NCBI RefSeq assembly: GCF_029227915.1
Contig: NC_079885.1
Span: forward strand, 5,148,001-5,212,000
Length of the DNA stretch: 64,000 nucleotides
Origin: Hydractinia symbiolongicarpus
Lineage: Eukaryota; Cnidaria; Hydrozoa; Anthoathecata; Hydractiniidae
Direction: 5' to 3'
Shown here: positions 9,677-23,107 of the stretch, piece after piece
Layout of the letters: the number at the start of each line of letters is the position of its first letter
Position numbering within the stretch: the stretch's first letter is position 1
Program-made: the position numbers and the translations under genes
Notes under the pieces: model-generated
Databases searched by the model: none
What the model was told of the DNA's origin: nothing
Seen by the model: the letters and a program-made list of their open reading frames with translations, nothing else

Positions 9677-12600
9677 CTGTTGTAACTCAAACGGATTGAT
9701 ATTGTTAGACAGTCAATATAATGTAGTTTTTAAATCTGTCTCCATTCCTTCAGCGCGCTCTAACGGCTAGGATTAGTCCCACAGTAAGAATGTCTTAATG
9801 ATCTAAGTTTGTAAATAAAGAGGTCACGCAGCGTCCAGTGTATCCGCGGAGTTCCCGCATTCATGCCAAAGAAAGAAAGTATATCAATTCTTGGAGTCCA
9901 ATTGTCTCTTTAACCACATTTAAAAGGTCAAAGTGCAAAATCAGTTCAATTTCGCCGCACGGTCAATCGTTTCACTGTTAGAAGCAATGCAAACTAGTAA
10001 TATCGGAAAAATATCGGTAAGTACATGTTGGTACCAATTGGTGACGCAACTGTTGTAACTCAAACGCACTGATAAAGTTAGAAAGTCAATAAAATTTAGT
10101 TTTTGAAACCGTCTCTATTTCTCCAGCGCGCGGTAATGGCTAGGATGTGTCCAAAAGTGAAAGTGACTTATTTATCTAGAATTTTTAAATAACGCGCTAC
10201 CACAGCGCCCAGTATAATCGCTGAGTTCCAGCAATCATGTCAAGTTAAAAAAAATGTTATTTTTTGGAGTCCATAGTGGAATTTATCACATTAATAAGGT
10301 AAATGTCCAAGATCAGACCAATTAAGTCCCACAGTCAATCGTTTTACTTTTTAAAGCGATACAACATAGTAATATCAGAAAAGTATCGCTAAATAGATGT
10401 TCCTACGAATATGTGACGCAACCGTTGTAACTCAAATGCATTGATACCGTTAGAAAGTCAATAAAATGTAGTTTTTAAAACTGTCTCTATATTTTCAGCG
10501 CGCGCTAAAGGCTAGGAATGGCCCCACTGAAAAAAATGTCTTATTTTTCCAAATTTATAAATAAAACGCTACCACAGTGCCCAGTGTACTTTCTGAATTC
10601 CACCAATTACGTCAAAATAAAAATAATGTTATTTCTTTGAGTCCAATTGTATCATTTATCACATTTATAAGGTCAAAGTCCAAAATCAGACCAATTAAGT
10701 CCCACAGTCAATCGTTTTACTTTTTAAAGCGATACAACATAATAATATCAGAAAAGTATCGCTAAATAGATGTTCCTACGAATATGTGACGCAACCGTTG
10801 TAACTCAAATGCATTGATACCGTTAAAAAGTTAATGAAATGTAGCTTTTGAAACCGTCTCTATTTCTTCAGCGCCCGCTAATGGCTAGGATTTGGCAAAA
10901 AGTGAAAAGTGACTTCTTTATCTAGATTCTTAAATAAAGCGCTACCACAGCGCCCAGTGTAATTTCTGAGTTATAGCAATCACGTCAAATTAAAAAGAAT
11001 GTTATTTCTTGGAGTCCAATTGTATCATTTATCACATTTATAAGGGCAAAGTCCAAAATCAGTCGAATTAAGTCCCACAGTCAATTGTTTCATTGTTAAC
11101 AGCGATACAACCAAGTAATATCAGAAAAGTATCCCTAAAGAGATGTTGGTACAAATATGTGACGCAACCGTTGTAACTCAAACGCATTGATACAGTTAGA
11201 AAGTCAATAAACTTTAGTTTTTGAAACTGTCTCTATATCTTCAGCGCGCGTAACGGTTAGGATTGGTCCCACTGTTAAAAATGTCTTATTTTTCTAAATT
11301 CATAAATAAAGTGCTACCACAGCGCCCAGTGTAATTTCTGAGTTCCAGAAATCACGTCAAGTTAAAAAGAATGTTACTTCTTTGAGTCCAATTGTATCAT
11401 TTATCATATTTATAAGGTCAAAGTCCAAAATCAGTCCAATTAAGTCCCACAGTCAATTGTTTCATTGTTAACAGCGATACAACCAAGTAATATCAGAAAA
11501 GTATCCCTAAAGAGATGTTGGTACAAATATGTGACGCAACCGTTGTAACTCAAACGCATTGATACAGTTAGAAAGTCAATAAACTTTAGTTTTTGAAACT
11601 GTCTCTATATCTTCAGCGCGCGTAACGGCTAGGATTGGTCCCACTGTTAAAAATGTCTTATTTTTCTAAATTCATAAATAAAGTGCTACCACAGCGCCCA
11701 GTGTAATTTCTGAGTTCCAGAAATCACGTCAAGTTAAAAAGAATGTTATTTCTTTGAGTCCAATTGTATCATTTATCATATTTATAAGGTCAAAGTCCAA
11801 AATCAGACCAATTAAGTCGCACGGTCAATCGTTTCACTGTTAGAAGCAATGCAAACTAGTAATATCGGAAAAATATCGGTAAGTACATGTTGGTACCAAT
11901 TGGTGACGCAACTGTTGTAACTCAAACGCACTGATAAAGTTATAAAGTCAATAAAATGTAGTTTATGAGACTGTCTCTATATCTTCAGCGCGCGTAACGG
12001 CTAGGATTGGTCCCACTGTAAAAAATGTCTTATTTTTCTAAATTCATAAATAAAGCGCTACCACAGCGCCCAGTGTAATTGCTGAGTTCCAGCAATCATG
12101 TCAAAATAAAAAGAATGTTATTTCTCTGAGTCCAATTGTATCATTTATCACATTTACAAGGTCACAGTCCAGAATCAGTTTAATTAAGTCCCACAGTCAA
12201 TCGTTTCACTGTTAAAAGCGATACAACTTGGTAATATAGGAAAAAGGTCACTAAATACATGTTGGTACGAATATGGGACGCAACCGTTGTAACTCAAACG
12301 GCTTGACACCGTTAGAAGGTCAATGAAATGTAGTTTTTGAAACTGTCTCTATTTGTTTAGCGCGAACTAACGGCTACGATTGGTCCCACAGTAAAAAATG
12401 ACTTATTTATCTTAATTTTTCAATAAAGCGCTACCACAGCACCCAGTGTAATCGCCTAGTTCCAGCAATCATGTCAAATTAAGAAGAATGTTATTTCTTG
12501 TAGTCCAATTGGCTCATTTATCACATTTACAAGGTCACAGTCCAGAATCAGTTTAATTAAGTCCCACAGTCAATCGTTTCACTGTTAAAAGCGATACAAC

Positions 12601-14744
12601 TTGGTAATATAGGAAAAAGGTCACTAAATACATGTTGGTACGAATATGTGACGCAACCGTTGTAACTCAAACGGTTTGACACCGTTAGAAGGTCAATGAA
12701 ATGTAGTTTTTGAAACTGTCTCTATTTGTTTAGCACGAACTAACGGCTACGATTGCTCCCACAGTAAAAAATGACTTATTTATCTTAATTTTTATATAAA
12801 GCGCTACCACAGGGCCCAGTGTAATCGCCTAGTTCCAGCAATCATGTCAAATTAAGAAGAATGTTATTTCTTGTAGTCAAACTAGCTCATTTATCACATT
12901 TATAAGGTCAAAGTCCAAAATCAGTTCAATTAAGTCCCACAGTCAATCATTTCACTGTTAAAAGCGATGCAACCAAGTAATATTCAAAAATTATGGCTAA
13001 ATACATGTTGGTACGAATATGCGACGCAACCGTTGCAACTCAAACGGTTTGACACCGTCAGAAAGTCAATGAAATGTAGTTTTTGAAACTGTTTCTATTT
13101 CTTTAGCGCAAACTAACGGCTAGGATTGGTCCCACAGTAAAAAATGACATATTTATCTTAATTTTTAAATAAAGCGCTACCACAGCGCCTAGTGTAATCG
13201 CTGAGTTATCGCAATCAGGTCAAATTAAAAAGAATGTTATTTCTTGGAGTCAAATTGTATCATTTATCACATTTATAAGGTCAAAGTCCAAAATCAGTCG
13301 AATTAAGTCCCACAGTCAATTGTTTTATTGTTAACAGCGATACAAGCAATTAATATCAGAAAAGTATCGCTAAAGAGATGTTGGTACGAATATGTGACGC
13401 AATCGTTGTAACTCAAACGCATTGATACGGTTAAAAAGTCAATAAAACTTAGTTTTTGAAACTGTCTCTATATCTTTAGCGCGCGTAACGGCTAGGATCG
13501 GTCCCACTGTAAACAATGTCTTATTTTTCCAAATTTATAAATAAAGCGCTACCACAGTGCCCAGTGTAGTTTCTGAGTTCCACCAATTACGTCAAATTAA
13601 AAAGAATGTTACTTCTTGGAGTCCAATTGTATCATTTATCACATTTATAAGGTCAAAGTCCAAAATCAGACCAATTAAGTCCCACTGTCAATCGTTTTAC
13701 TTTTTAAAGCGATACAACATAGTAATATCAGAAAAGTATCGCTAAATAGATGCTCCTACGAATATGTGACGCAACCGTTGTAACTCAAATGCATTGATAC
13801 CGTTGAAAAGTTAATGAAATGTAGCTTTTGAAACCGTCTCTATTTCTTCAGCGCGCGCTAATGGCTAGGATTTGGCAAAAAGTGAAAAGTGACTTCTTTA
13901 TCTAGATTCTTAAATAAAGCGCTACCACAGCGCCCAGTGTAATTTCTGAGTTATAGCAATCACGTCAAATTAAAAAGAATATTATTTCTTGGAGTCCAAT
14001 TGTATCATTTATCACATTTATAAGGTCAAAGTCCAAAATCAGTCGAATTAAGTCCCACAGTCAATTGTTTCATTGTTAACAGCGATACAACCAAGTAATA
14101 TCAGAAAAGTATCCCTAAAGAGATGTTGGTACAAATATGTGACGCAACCGTTGTAACTCAAACGCATTGATACAGTTAGAAAGTCAATAAACTTTAGTTT
14201 TTGAAACTGTCTCTATATCTTCAGCGCGCGTAACGGCTAGGATTGGTCCCACTGTTAAAAATGTCTTATTTTTCTAAATTCATAAATAAAGTGCTACCAC
14301 AGCGCCCAGTGTAATTTCTGAGTTCCAGAAATCACGTCAAGTTAAAAAGAATGTTATTTCTTTGAGTCCAATTGTAACATTTATCATATTTATAAGGTCA
14401 AAGTCCAAAATCATTCCAATTAAGTCCCACAGTCAATCGTTTTACTGTTAAAAGCGATGCAACCTAGTAATATCAGAAAGCATCGCTAAATACATGTTGG
14501 TACAAATATGTGACGCAACTGTTGTAACTCAAACGGATTGATATTGTTAGACAGTCAATATAATGTAGTTTTTAAATCTGTCTCTATATCTTCATCGCGC
14601 GCTAACGTCTAGGATTGGTCCCACAGCAAAAAAACTACTTATTAATCTTAATTCTTAAACAAAGCGCTACCACAGCGCACAATGTAATCGCTGAATTCCA
14701 GCAATCATGTCAAATTAAGAAGAATGTTATTTCTTGGATTCCAA

Positions 14745-17700
14745 TTGTATCATTTATCATATTTATAAGGTCAAAGTCCAAAATCAGTCCAATTAAGTCC
14801 CACAGTCATTCGTTCTACTGTTGAAAGCGATGCAACCTAGTAATATCAGAAAGCATCGCTAAATACATGTTGGTACAAATAGGTGACGCAACTGTTGTAA
14901 CTCAAACGGATTGATATTGTTAGACAGTCAATATAATGTAGTTTTTAAATCTGTCTCCATTCCTTCAGCGCGCTCTAACGGCTAGGATTAGTCCCACAGT
15001 AAGAATGTCTTAATGATCTAAGTTTGTAAATAAAGAGGTCACGCAGCGTCCAGTGTATCCGCGGAGTTCCCGCATTCATGCCAAAGAAAGAAAGTATATC
15101 AATTCTTGGAGTCCAATTGTCTCTTTAACCACATTTAAAAGGTCAAAGTGCAAAATCAGTTCAATTTCGCCGCACGGTCAATCGTTTCACTGTTAGAAGC
15201 AATGCAAACTAGTAATATCGGAAAAATATCGGTAAGTACATGTTGGTACCAATTGGTGACGCAACTGTTGTAACTCAAACGCACTGATAAAGTTAGAAAG
15301 TCAATAAAATTTAGTTTTTGAAACCGTCTCTATTTCTCCAGCGCGCGGTAATGGCTAGGATGTGTCCAAAAGTGAAAGTGACTTATTTATCTAGAATTTT
15401 TAAATAACGCGCTACCACAGCGCCCAGTATAATCGCTGAGTTCCAGCAATCATGTCAAGTTAAAAAAAATGTTATTTTTTGGAGTCCATAGTGGAATTTA
15501 TCACATTAATAAGGTAAATGTCCAAGATCAGACCAATTAAGTCCCACAGTCAATCGTTTTACTTTTTAAAGCGATACAACATAGTAATATCAGAAAAGTA
15601 TCGCTAAATAGATGTTCCTACGAATATGTGACGCAACCGTTGTAACTCAAATGCATTGATACCGTTAGAAAGTCAATAAAATGTAGTTTTTAAAACTGTC
15701 TCTATATTTTCAGCGCGCGCTAAAGGCTAGGAATGGCCCCACTGAAAAAAATGTCTTATTTTTCCAAATTTATAAATAAAACGCTACCACAGTGCCCAGT
15801 GTACTTTCTGAATTCCACCAATTACGTCAAAATAAAAATAATGTTATTTCTTTGAGTCCAATTGTATCATTTATCACATTTATAAGGTCAAAGTCCAAAA
15901 TCAGACCAATTAAGTCCCACAGTCAATCGTTTTACTTTTTAAAGCGATACAACATAATAATATCAGAAAAGTATCGCTAAATAGATGTTCCTACGAATAT
16001 GTGACGCAACCGTTGTAACTCAAATGCATTGATTCCGTTGAAAAGACAATGAAATGTAGCTTTTGAAACCGTCTCTATTTCTTCAGCGCCCGCTAATGGC
16101 TAGGATTTGGCAAAAAGTGAAAAGTGACTTCTTTATCTAGATTCTTAAATAAAGCGCTACCACAGCGCCCAGTGTAATTTCTGAGTTATCGCAATCACGT
16201 CAAATTAAAAAGAATGTTATTTCTTGGAGTCAAATTGTATCATTTATCACATTTATAAGGTCAAAGTCCAAAATCAGTCGAATTAAGTCCCACAGTCAAT
16301 TGTTTTATTGTTAACAGCGATACAAGCAATTAATATCAGAAAAGTATCGCTAAAGAGATGTTGGTACGAATATGTGACGCAATCGTTGTAACTCAAACGC
16401 ATTGATACAGTTAGAAAGTCAATAAAATTTAGTTTTTGAAACTGTCTCTATATCTTTAGCGCGCGTAACGGCTAGGATCGGTCCCACTGTAAACAATGTC
16501 TTATTTTTCCAAATTTATAAATAAAGCGCTACCACATTGCCCAGTGTAGTTTCTGAGTTCCACCAATTACGTCAAATTAAAAAGAATGTTACTTCTTGGA
16601 GTGCAATTGTATCATTTATCACATTTATAAGGTCAAAGTCCAAAATCAGACCAATTAAGTCCCACAGTCAATCGTTTCACTTTTTAAAGCGATACAACAT
16701 AGTAATATCAGAAAAGTATCGCTAAATAGATGTTCCTACGAATATGTGACGCAACCGTTGTAACTCAAATGCATTGATACCGTTAAAAAGTTAATGAAAT
16801 GTAGCTTTTGAAACCGTCTCTATTTCTTCAGCGCGCGCTAATGGCTAGGATTTGGCAAAAAGTGAAAAGTGACTTCTTTATCTAGATTCTTAAATAAAGC
16901 GCTACCACAGCGCCCAGTGTAATTTCTGAGTTATAGCAATCACGTCAAATTAAAAAGAATGTTATTTCTTGGAGTCCAATTGTATCATTTATCACATTTA
17001 TAAGGGCAAAGTCCAAAATCAGTCGAATTAAGTCCCACAGTCAATTGTTTCATTGTTAACAGCGATACAACCAAGTAATATCAGAAAAGTATCCCTAAAG
17101 AGATGTTGGTACAAATATGTGACGCAACCGTTGTAACTCAAACGCATTGATACAGTTAGAAAGTCAATAAACTTTAGTTTTTGAAACTGTCTCTATATCT
17201 TCAGCGCGCGTAACGGTTAGGATTGGTCCCACTGTTAAAAATGTCTTATTTTTCTAAATTCATAAATAAAGTGCTACCACAGCGCCCAGTGTAATTTCTG
17301 AGTTCCAGAAATCACGTCAAGTTAAAAAGAATGTTACTTCTTTGAGTCCAATTGTATCATTTATCATATTTATAAGGTCAAAGTCCAAAATCAGTCCAAT
17401 TAAGTCCCACAGTCAATTGTTTCATTGTTAACAGCGATACAACCAAGTAATATCAGAAAAGTATCCCTAAAGAGATGTTGGTACAAATATGTGACGCAAC
17501 CGTTGTAACTCAAACGCATTGATACAGTTAGAAAGTCAATAAACTTTAGTTTTTGAAACTGTCTCTATATCTTCAGCGCGCGTAACGGCTAGGATTGGTC
17601 CCACTGTTAAAAATGTCTTATTTTTCTAAATTCATAAATAAAGTGCTACCACAGCGCCCAGTGTAATTTCTGAGTTCCAGAAATCACGTCAAGTTAAAAA

Positions 17701-20700
17701 GAATGTTATTTCTTTGAGTCCAATTGTATCATTTATCATATTTATAAGGTCAAAGTCCAAAATCAGACCAATTAAGTCGCACGGTCAATCGTTTCACTGT
17801 TAGAAGCAATGCAAACTAGTAATATCGGAAAAATATCGGTAAGTACATGTTGGTACCAATTGGTGACGCAACTGTTGTAACTCAAACGCACTGATAAAGT
17901 TATAAAGTCAATAAAATGTAGTTTATGAGACTGTCTCTATATCTTCAGCGCGCGTAACGGCTAGGATTGGTCCCACTGTAAAAAATGTCTTATTTTTCTA
18001 AATTCATAAATAAAGCGCTACCACAGCGCCCAGTGTAATTGCTGAGTTCCAGCAATCATGTCAAAATAAAAAGAATGTTATTTCTCTGAGTCCAATTGTA
18101 TCATTTATCACATTTACAAGGTCACAGTCCAGAATCAGTTTAATTAAGTCCCACAGTCAATCGTTTCACTGTTAAAAGCGATACAACTTGGTAATATAGG
18201 AAAAAGGTCACTAAATACATGTTGGTACGAATATGGGACGCAACCGTTGTAACTCAAACGGTTTGACACCGTTAGAAGGTCAATGAAATGTAGTTTTTGA
18301 AACTGTCTCTATTTGTTTAGCGCGAACTAACGGCTACGATTGGTCCCACAGTAAAAAATGACTTATTTATCTTAATTTTTCAATAAAGCGCTACCACAGC
18401 ACCCAGTGTAATCGCCTAGTTCCAGCAATCATGTCAAATTAAGAAGAATGTTATTTCTTGTAGTCCAATTGGCTCATTTATCACATTTACAAGGTCACAG
18501 TCCAGAATCAGTTTAATTAAGTCCCACAGTCAATCGTTTCACTGTTAAAAGCGATACAACTTGGTAATATAGGAAAAAGGTCACTAAATACATGTTGGTA
18601 CGAATATGTGACGCAACCGTTGTAACTCAAACGGTTTGACACCGTTAGAAGGTCAATGAAATGTAGTTTTTGAAACTGTCTCTATTTGTTTAGCACGAAC
18701 TAACGGCTACGATTGCTCCCACAGTAAAAAATGACTTATTTATCTTAATTTTTATATAAAGCGCTACCACAGGGCCCAGTGTAATCGCCTAGTTCCAGCA
18801 ATCATGTCAAATTAAGAAGAATGTTATTTCTTGTAGTCAAACTAGCTCATTTATCACATTTATAAGGTCAAAGTCCAAAATCAGTTCAATTAAGTCCCAC
18901 AGTCAATCATTTCACTGTTAAAAGCGATGCAACCAAGTAATATTCAAAAATTATGGCTAAATACATGTTGGTACGAATATGCGACGCAACCGTTGCAACT
19001 CAAACGGTTTGACACCGTCAGAAAGTCAATGAAATGTAGTTTTTGAAACTGTTTCTATTTCTTTAGCGCAAACTAACGGCTAGGATTGGTCCCACAGTAA
19101 AAAATGACATATTTATCTTAATTTTTAAATAAAGCGCTACCACAGCGCCTAGTGTAATCGCTGAGTTATCGCAATCAGGTCAAATTAAAAAGAATGTTAT
19201 TTCTTGGAGTCAAATTGTATCATTTATCACATTTATAAGGTCAAAGTCCAAAATCAGTCGAATTAAGTCCCACAGTCAATTGTTTTATTGTTAACAGCGA
19301 TACAAGCAATTAATATCAGAAAAGTATCGCTAAAGAGATGTTGGTACGAATATGTGACGCAATCGTTGTAACTCAAACGCATTGATACGGTTAAAAAGTC
19401 AATAAAACTTAGTTTTTGAAACTGTCTCTATATCTTTAGCGCGCGTAACGGCTAGGATCGGTCCCACTGTAAACAATGTCTTATTTTTCCAAATTTATAA
19501 ATAAAGCGCTACCACAGTGCCCAGTGTAGTTTCTGAGTTCCACCAATTACGTCAAATTAAAAAGAATGTTACTTCTTGGAGTCCAATTGTATCATTTATC
19601 ACATTTATAAGGTCAAAGTCCAAAATCAGACCAATTAAGTCCCACTGTCAATCGTTTTACTTTTTAAAGCGATACAACATAGTAATATCAGAAAAGTATC
19701 GCTAAATAGATGCTCCTACGAATATGTGACGCAACCGTTGTAACTCAAATGCATTGATACCGTTGAAAAGTTAATGAAATGTAGCTTTTGAAACCGTCTC
19801 TATTTCTTCAGCGCGCGCTAATGGCTAGGATTTGGCAAAAAGTGAAAAGTGACTTCTTTATCTAGATTCTTAAATAAAGCGCTACCACAGCGCCCAGTGT
19901 AATTTCTGAGTTATAGCAATCACGTCAAATTAAAAAGAATATTATTTCTTGGAGTCCAATTGTATCATTTATCACATTTATAAGGTCAAAGTCCAAAATC
20001 AGTCGAATTAAGTCCCACAGTCAATTGTTTCATTGTTAACAGCGATACAACCAAGTAATATCAGAAAAGTATCCCTAAAGAGATGTTGGTACAAATATGT
20101 GACGCAACCGTTGTAACTCAAACGCATTGATACAGTTAGAAAGTCAATAAACTTTAGTTTTTGAAACTGTCTCTATATCTTCAGCGCGCGTAACGGCTAG
20201 GATTGGTCCCACTGTTAAAAATGTCTTATTTTTCTAAATTCATAAATAAAGTGCTACCACAGCGCCCAGTGTAATTTCTGAGTTCCAGAAATCACGTCAA
20301 GTTAAAAAGAATGTTATTTCTTTGAGTCCAATTGTAACATTTATCATATTTATAAGGTCAAAGTCCAAAATCATTCCAATTAAGTCCCACAGTCAATCGT
20401 TTTACTGTTAAAAGCGATGCAACCTAGTAATATCAGAAAGCATCGCTAAATACATGTTGGTACAAATATGTGACGCAACTGTTGTAACTCAAACGGATTG
20501 ATATTGTTAGACAGTCAATATAATGTAGTTTTTAAATCTGTCTCTATATCTTCATCGCGCGCTAACGTCTAGGATTGGTCCCACAGCAAAAAAACTACTT
20601 ATTAATCTTAATTCTTAAACAAAGCGCTACCACAGCGCACAATGTAATCGCTGAATTCCAGCAATCATGTCAAATTAAGAAGAATGTTATTTCTTGGATT

Positions 20701-20708
20701 CCAATTGT
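14745..20708 (+). repeat. 14-monomer block, copy 2, with two extra monomers
   Basis: This is the second copy of the block above. It is 745 bp longer, exactly two monomers. The extra material lies at about 16,188-16,933. Its first part (16,181 to about 16,740) matches 13,201-13,760 at an offset of 2,980 bp, including TTATCGCAATCA, GATACAAGCAATTAATATC and GGATCGGTCCC. The copy ends abruptly at about 20,708, where the monomer changes type in mid-unit. Confidence 0.85.
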
Positions 20709-21597
20709 CTCATTTATCACACTTATAAGGTCAAACTCCAAAATCAGTCGAATTAAGTCCCACAGCAATGGTTTTATTGTTAACAGCGATACAACCAAGT
20801 AATATCAGAAAAGTATCGCTAAATAGATGTTGGTACGAATATGTGACGCAACCGTTGTAACTCAAACGGACTGATACAGTTAGAAAATAAATAAAACGTA
20901 GTTTTTGGAACTGACTATATATCTTCAGCACGCGCTAACATCTAGGATTGGTCCCACTGTAAAAAATGTCTTATTTTTCTAAATTTATAAATAAAGCGCT
21001 ACCACAGCGCCCAGTGTAACTTCTGAGTTCCAGCAATCACTTCAAATTAAAAAGAATGTTACTTCTTGGAGTCCAATTGTATCATTTATCATATTTATAA
21101 GGTCAAAGTCCAAAATCATTCCAATTAAGTCCCACAGTCAATCGTTTTACCTTTAAAAGCGATGTAACATAGTAATATCAGAAAAACATCGCTAAATAGA
21201 TGTTGGCACGAATATGTGACGCAACCGTTGTAACTCAAACGGACTGATACAGTTAGAAAATAAGTAAAATGTAGTTTTTGGAACGGGCTATATATCTTCA
21301 GCGGGCGCTAACATCTAGGATTTGTCCCACTGTAAAAATTGTCTTATTTTTCTAACTTTATAAATAAAGCGCTACCACAGCGCCCAGTGTAACTTCTGAG
21401 TTCCAGCAATCACGTCGAATTAAAAAGAATGTTACTTCTTGGAGTCCAATTGTATCATTTATTATATTTATAAGGTCAAAGTCCAAAATCATTCCAATTA
21501 AGTCCCACAGTCAATCGTTTTACTTTTAAAAGCAATGTAACATAGTAATATCAGAAAAGCATGGCTAAATACATGTTGGTACGATTATGTGACGCAA

Positions 21598-21615
21598 CCG
21601 TTGTAACTCAAACGG
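21598..21615. repeat. Imperfect hairpin CCGTTG-TAACT-CAAACGG (representative)
   Basis: A 6-bp stem with one bulged A and a 5-base loop lies just before the monomer register point. It is present in most copies, although one arm is often altered (CTGTTG, TCGTTG, CCATTG). Confidence 0.5.
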
Positions 21616-23107
21616 GCTGATACAGTTAGAAAGTCAATAAAAATTTAGTTTTTAAAACTGTCTCTATATCTTCAGCGGGCGCTAACGGCTGGGATTTGCC
21701 CCACTGTAAAAAATGTCTTATTTTTCTAAATTTATATAAAAAGCGCTACCACAGCGCACAGTGTCATTTCTGAGTTCCAGCAATCACGTCGAATTAAAAA
21801 GAATGTTACTTCTTGGAGTCCAATTGTATCATTTATTATATTTATAAGGTCAAAGTCCAAAATCAGTCCAATTAAGTCCCACAGTCAATCGTTTTACTTT
21901 TAAAAGCGATACAACATAGTAATATCAGAAAGCATCTCTAAATAGATGTTGGTACGAATATGTGACGCAACCGTTGTAACTCAAACGGAATGATACAGTT
22001 TGAAAGTCAATAAAATTTAGTTTTTGAAACTGTCTCTATATCTTCAACGCGAGCTAACGGTTAGGATTGGTCCCACTGTAAAAATGTCTTATTTTTCCAA
22101 ATTAATAAATAAAGCGCCAGCACAGCGCCAAGTGTAATTTCTGAGTTCCAACAATCACGTCAAAATAAAAAGAATGTTATTTCTTGGAGTTCAATTGTAT
22201 CATTTATCACATTTTTAAGGTCAAAGTCCAAAATCATTCCAATTAAGTCCCACAGTCAATCGTTCTACTTTCAAAAGCGATATAACATGGTAATATCAGA
22301 GAAGCATTGCTAAATAGATGTTGGCACGAATATGTGACGCAACCGTTGTAACTCAAACGGACTGATGCAGTTAGAAAATAAATAAAATGTGGTTTTTCAA
22401 ACTGCCTATTTATCTTGAGCACGCGCTAACGTCTAGGATTGATCCCACTGTAAAAAATGTCTTGTTTTTCTAAATTTATAAATAAAGCGCTACCACAGCG
22501 CCCAGTGTAACTTCTGAGTTCCAGCAATCACGTGAAATTAAAAAGAATGTTACTTCTTGGAGTCCAATTGTATCCTTTATCATATTTATAAGGTCAAAGT
22601 CCAAAATCATTCCAATTAAGTCCCACAGTCAATCATTTTAATTTTAAAAGCGATACAACATAGTAATATCAGAAAGGTATCGCTAAATAGATGTTGGTAC
22701 GAATATGTGACGCAACCGTTGTAACTCAAACGGACTAATACAGTTAGAAAATAAATAAAATGTAGTTTTTGGAACTGCCTATATATCTTCAGCGCGCGCT
22801 AACTTCTTGGATTGGTCCCACTGTAAAAAATGTCTTATTTTTCTAAATTTATATAAAAAGCGCTACCACAGCGCACAGTGTCATTTCTGAGTTCCAGAAA
22901 TCACGTCAAATTAAAAAAAATGGTATTTCTTTGAGTCCAATTGTATCATTTATCATATTTATAAAGTCAAAGTCCAAAATCATTCCAATTAAGTCCCACA
23001 GTAAATCTTTTTACTTTTAAAAGCGATGTAATATAGTAATATCAGAAAAGCATCGCTAAATAGATGTTGGCACGAATATGTGACGCAACCGTTGTAACTC
23101 AAACGGA

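Larger units (their letters stand above)
9325..9697 (+). repeat. Reference monomer with internal motif map
   Basis: This copy is used to give positions for motifs shared by most monomers. An inverted CCAAT box (ATTGG) is at 9400-9404. TATAAATA is at 9439-9446 and overlaps the hexamer AATAAA at 9443-9448. The hairpin GCGCT-accac-AGCGC is at 9449-9463. CACGTCA is at 9491-9497. The nuclear-receptor DR1 AGGTCAAAGTCCA is at 9553-9565. TGACGCAA is at 9669-9676. The unit begins at TTGATACAGTTAG and ends just before the next TTGATA at 9698. The phase is arbitrary; the true amplification unit boundary is unknown. Confidence 0.9.
9530..14745 (+). repeat. 14-monomer block, copy 1 of a tandem duplication
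   Basis: This 5,215-bp block is repeated directly downstream. The stretch 9,530 to about 10,970 matches 14,745 to about 16,188 at an offset of 5,215 bp. The stretch about 10,742-14,748 matches 16,702-20,708 at an offset of 5,960 bp. The shared markers include CAGTCATTCGTTCTACTGTTG (9,591 and 14,806) and the four-monomer run with TTGACACCGT. By reading, the copies differ at only scattered positions, for example GCGCCCGC at 10,871 versus GCGCGCGC at 16,831, and GGCTTGACA at 12,300 versus GGTTTGACA at 18,260. Confidence 0.9.
7130..20708 (+). repeat. Satellite zone 2
   Basis: About 36 monomers. Typical variants are GGATTTGGCAAAAAGTGAAAAG with TGACTTCTTTATCTAG, and GGATTAGTCCCACAGTAAG with AAAGAGGTCACGCAGCGTCC (7,140, 9,750 and 14,966). 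A third has CAAACGGTTTGACACCG with TTTAGCGCGAACTAACGG (12,300-13,100 and 18,260-19,060). Most of the zone is explained by one large tandem duplication, given below. Open frames of 60-80 codons occur here only as repeats of one monomer segment and are not genes. Confidence 0.9.

Noticed and set aside
10577-10765. Open frames of 60-83 codons in the satellite (for example at 942, 5731, 7905, 10577, 13557, 14615, 15792, 16537, 19517, 20575 and 25051) with similar predicted peptides
   Set aside because: They are the same monomer segment read in one frame. Several start at GTG or another non-ATG codon, and neighbouring monomers close the frame with stops or indels. The similarity is explained by DNA repetition.
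20731-20931. Minus-strand open frames (20,731-20,931 and 35,645-35,827)
   Set aside because: Both cover ordinary monomer sequence and appear only where substitutions remove stops. No conserved protein feature is visible.
21598-21615. CENP-B box-like sequence (CGTTG...AAACGGG)
   Set aside because: The two halves resemble the CENP-B box, but they are about five bases too far apart and many monomers lack the final G's. It does not satisfy the 17-bp core.
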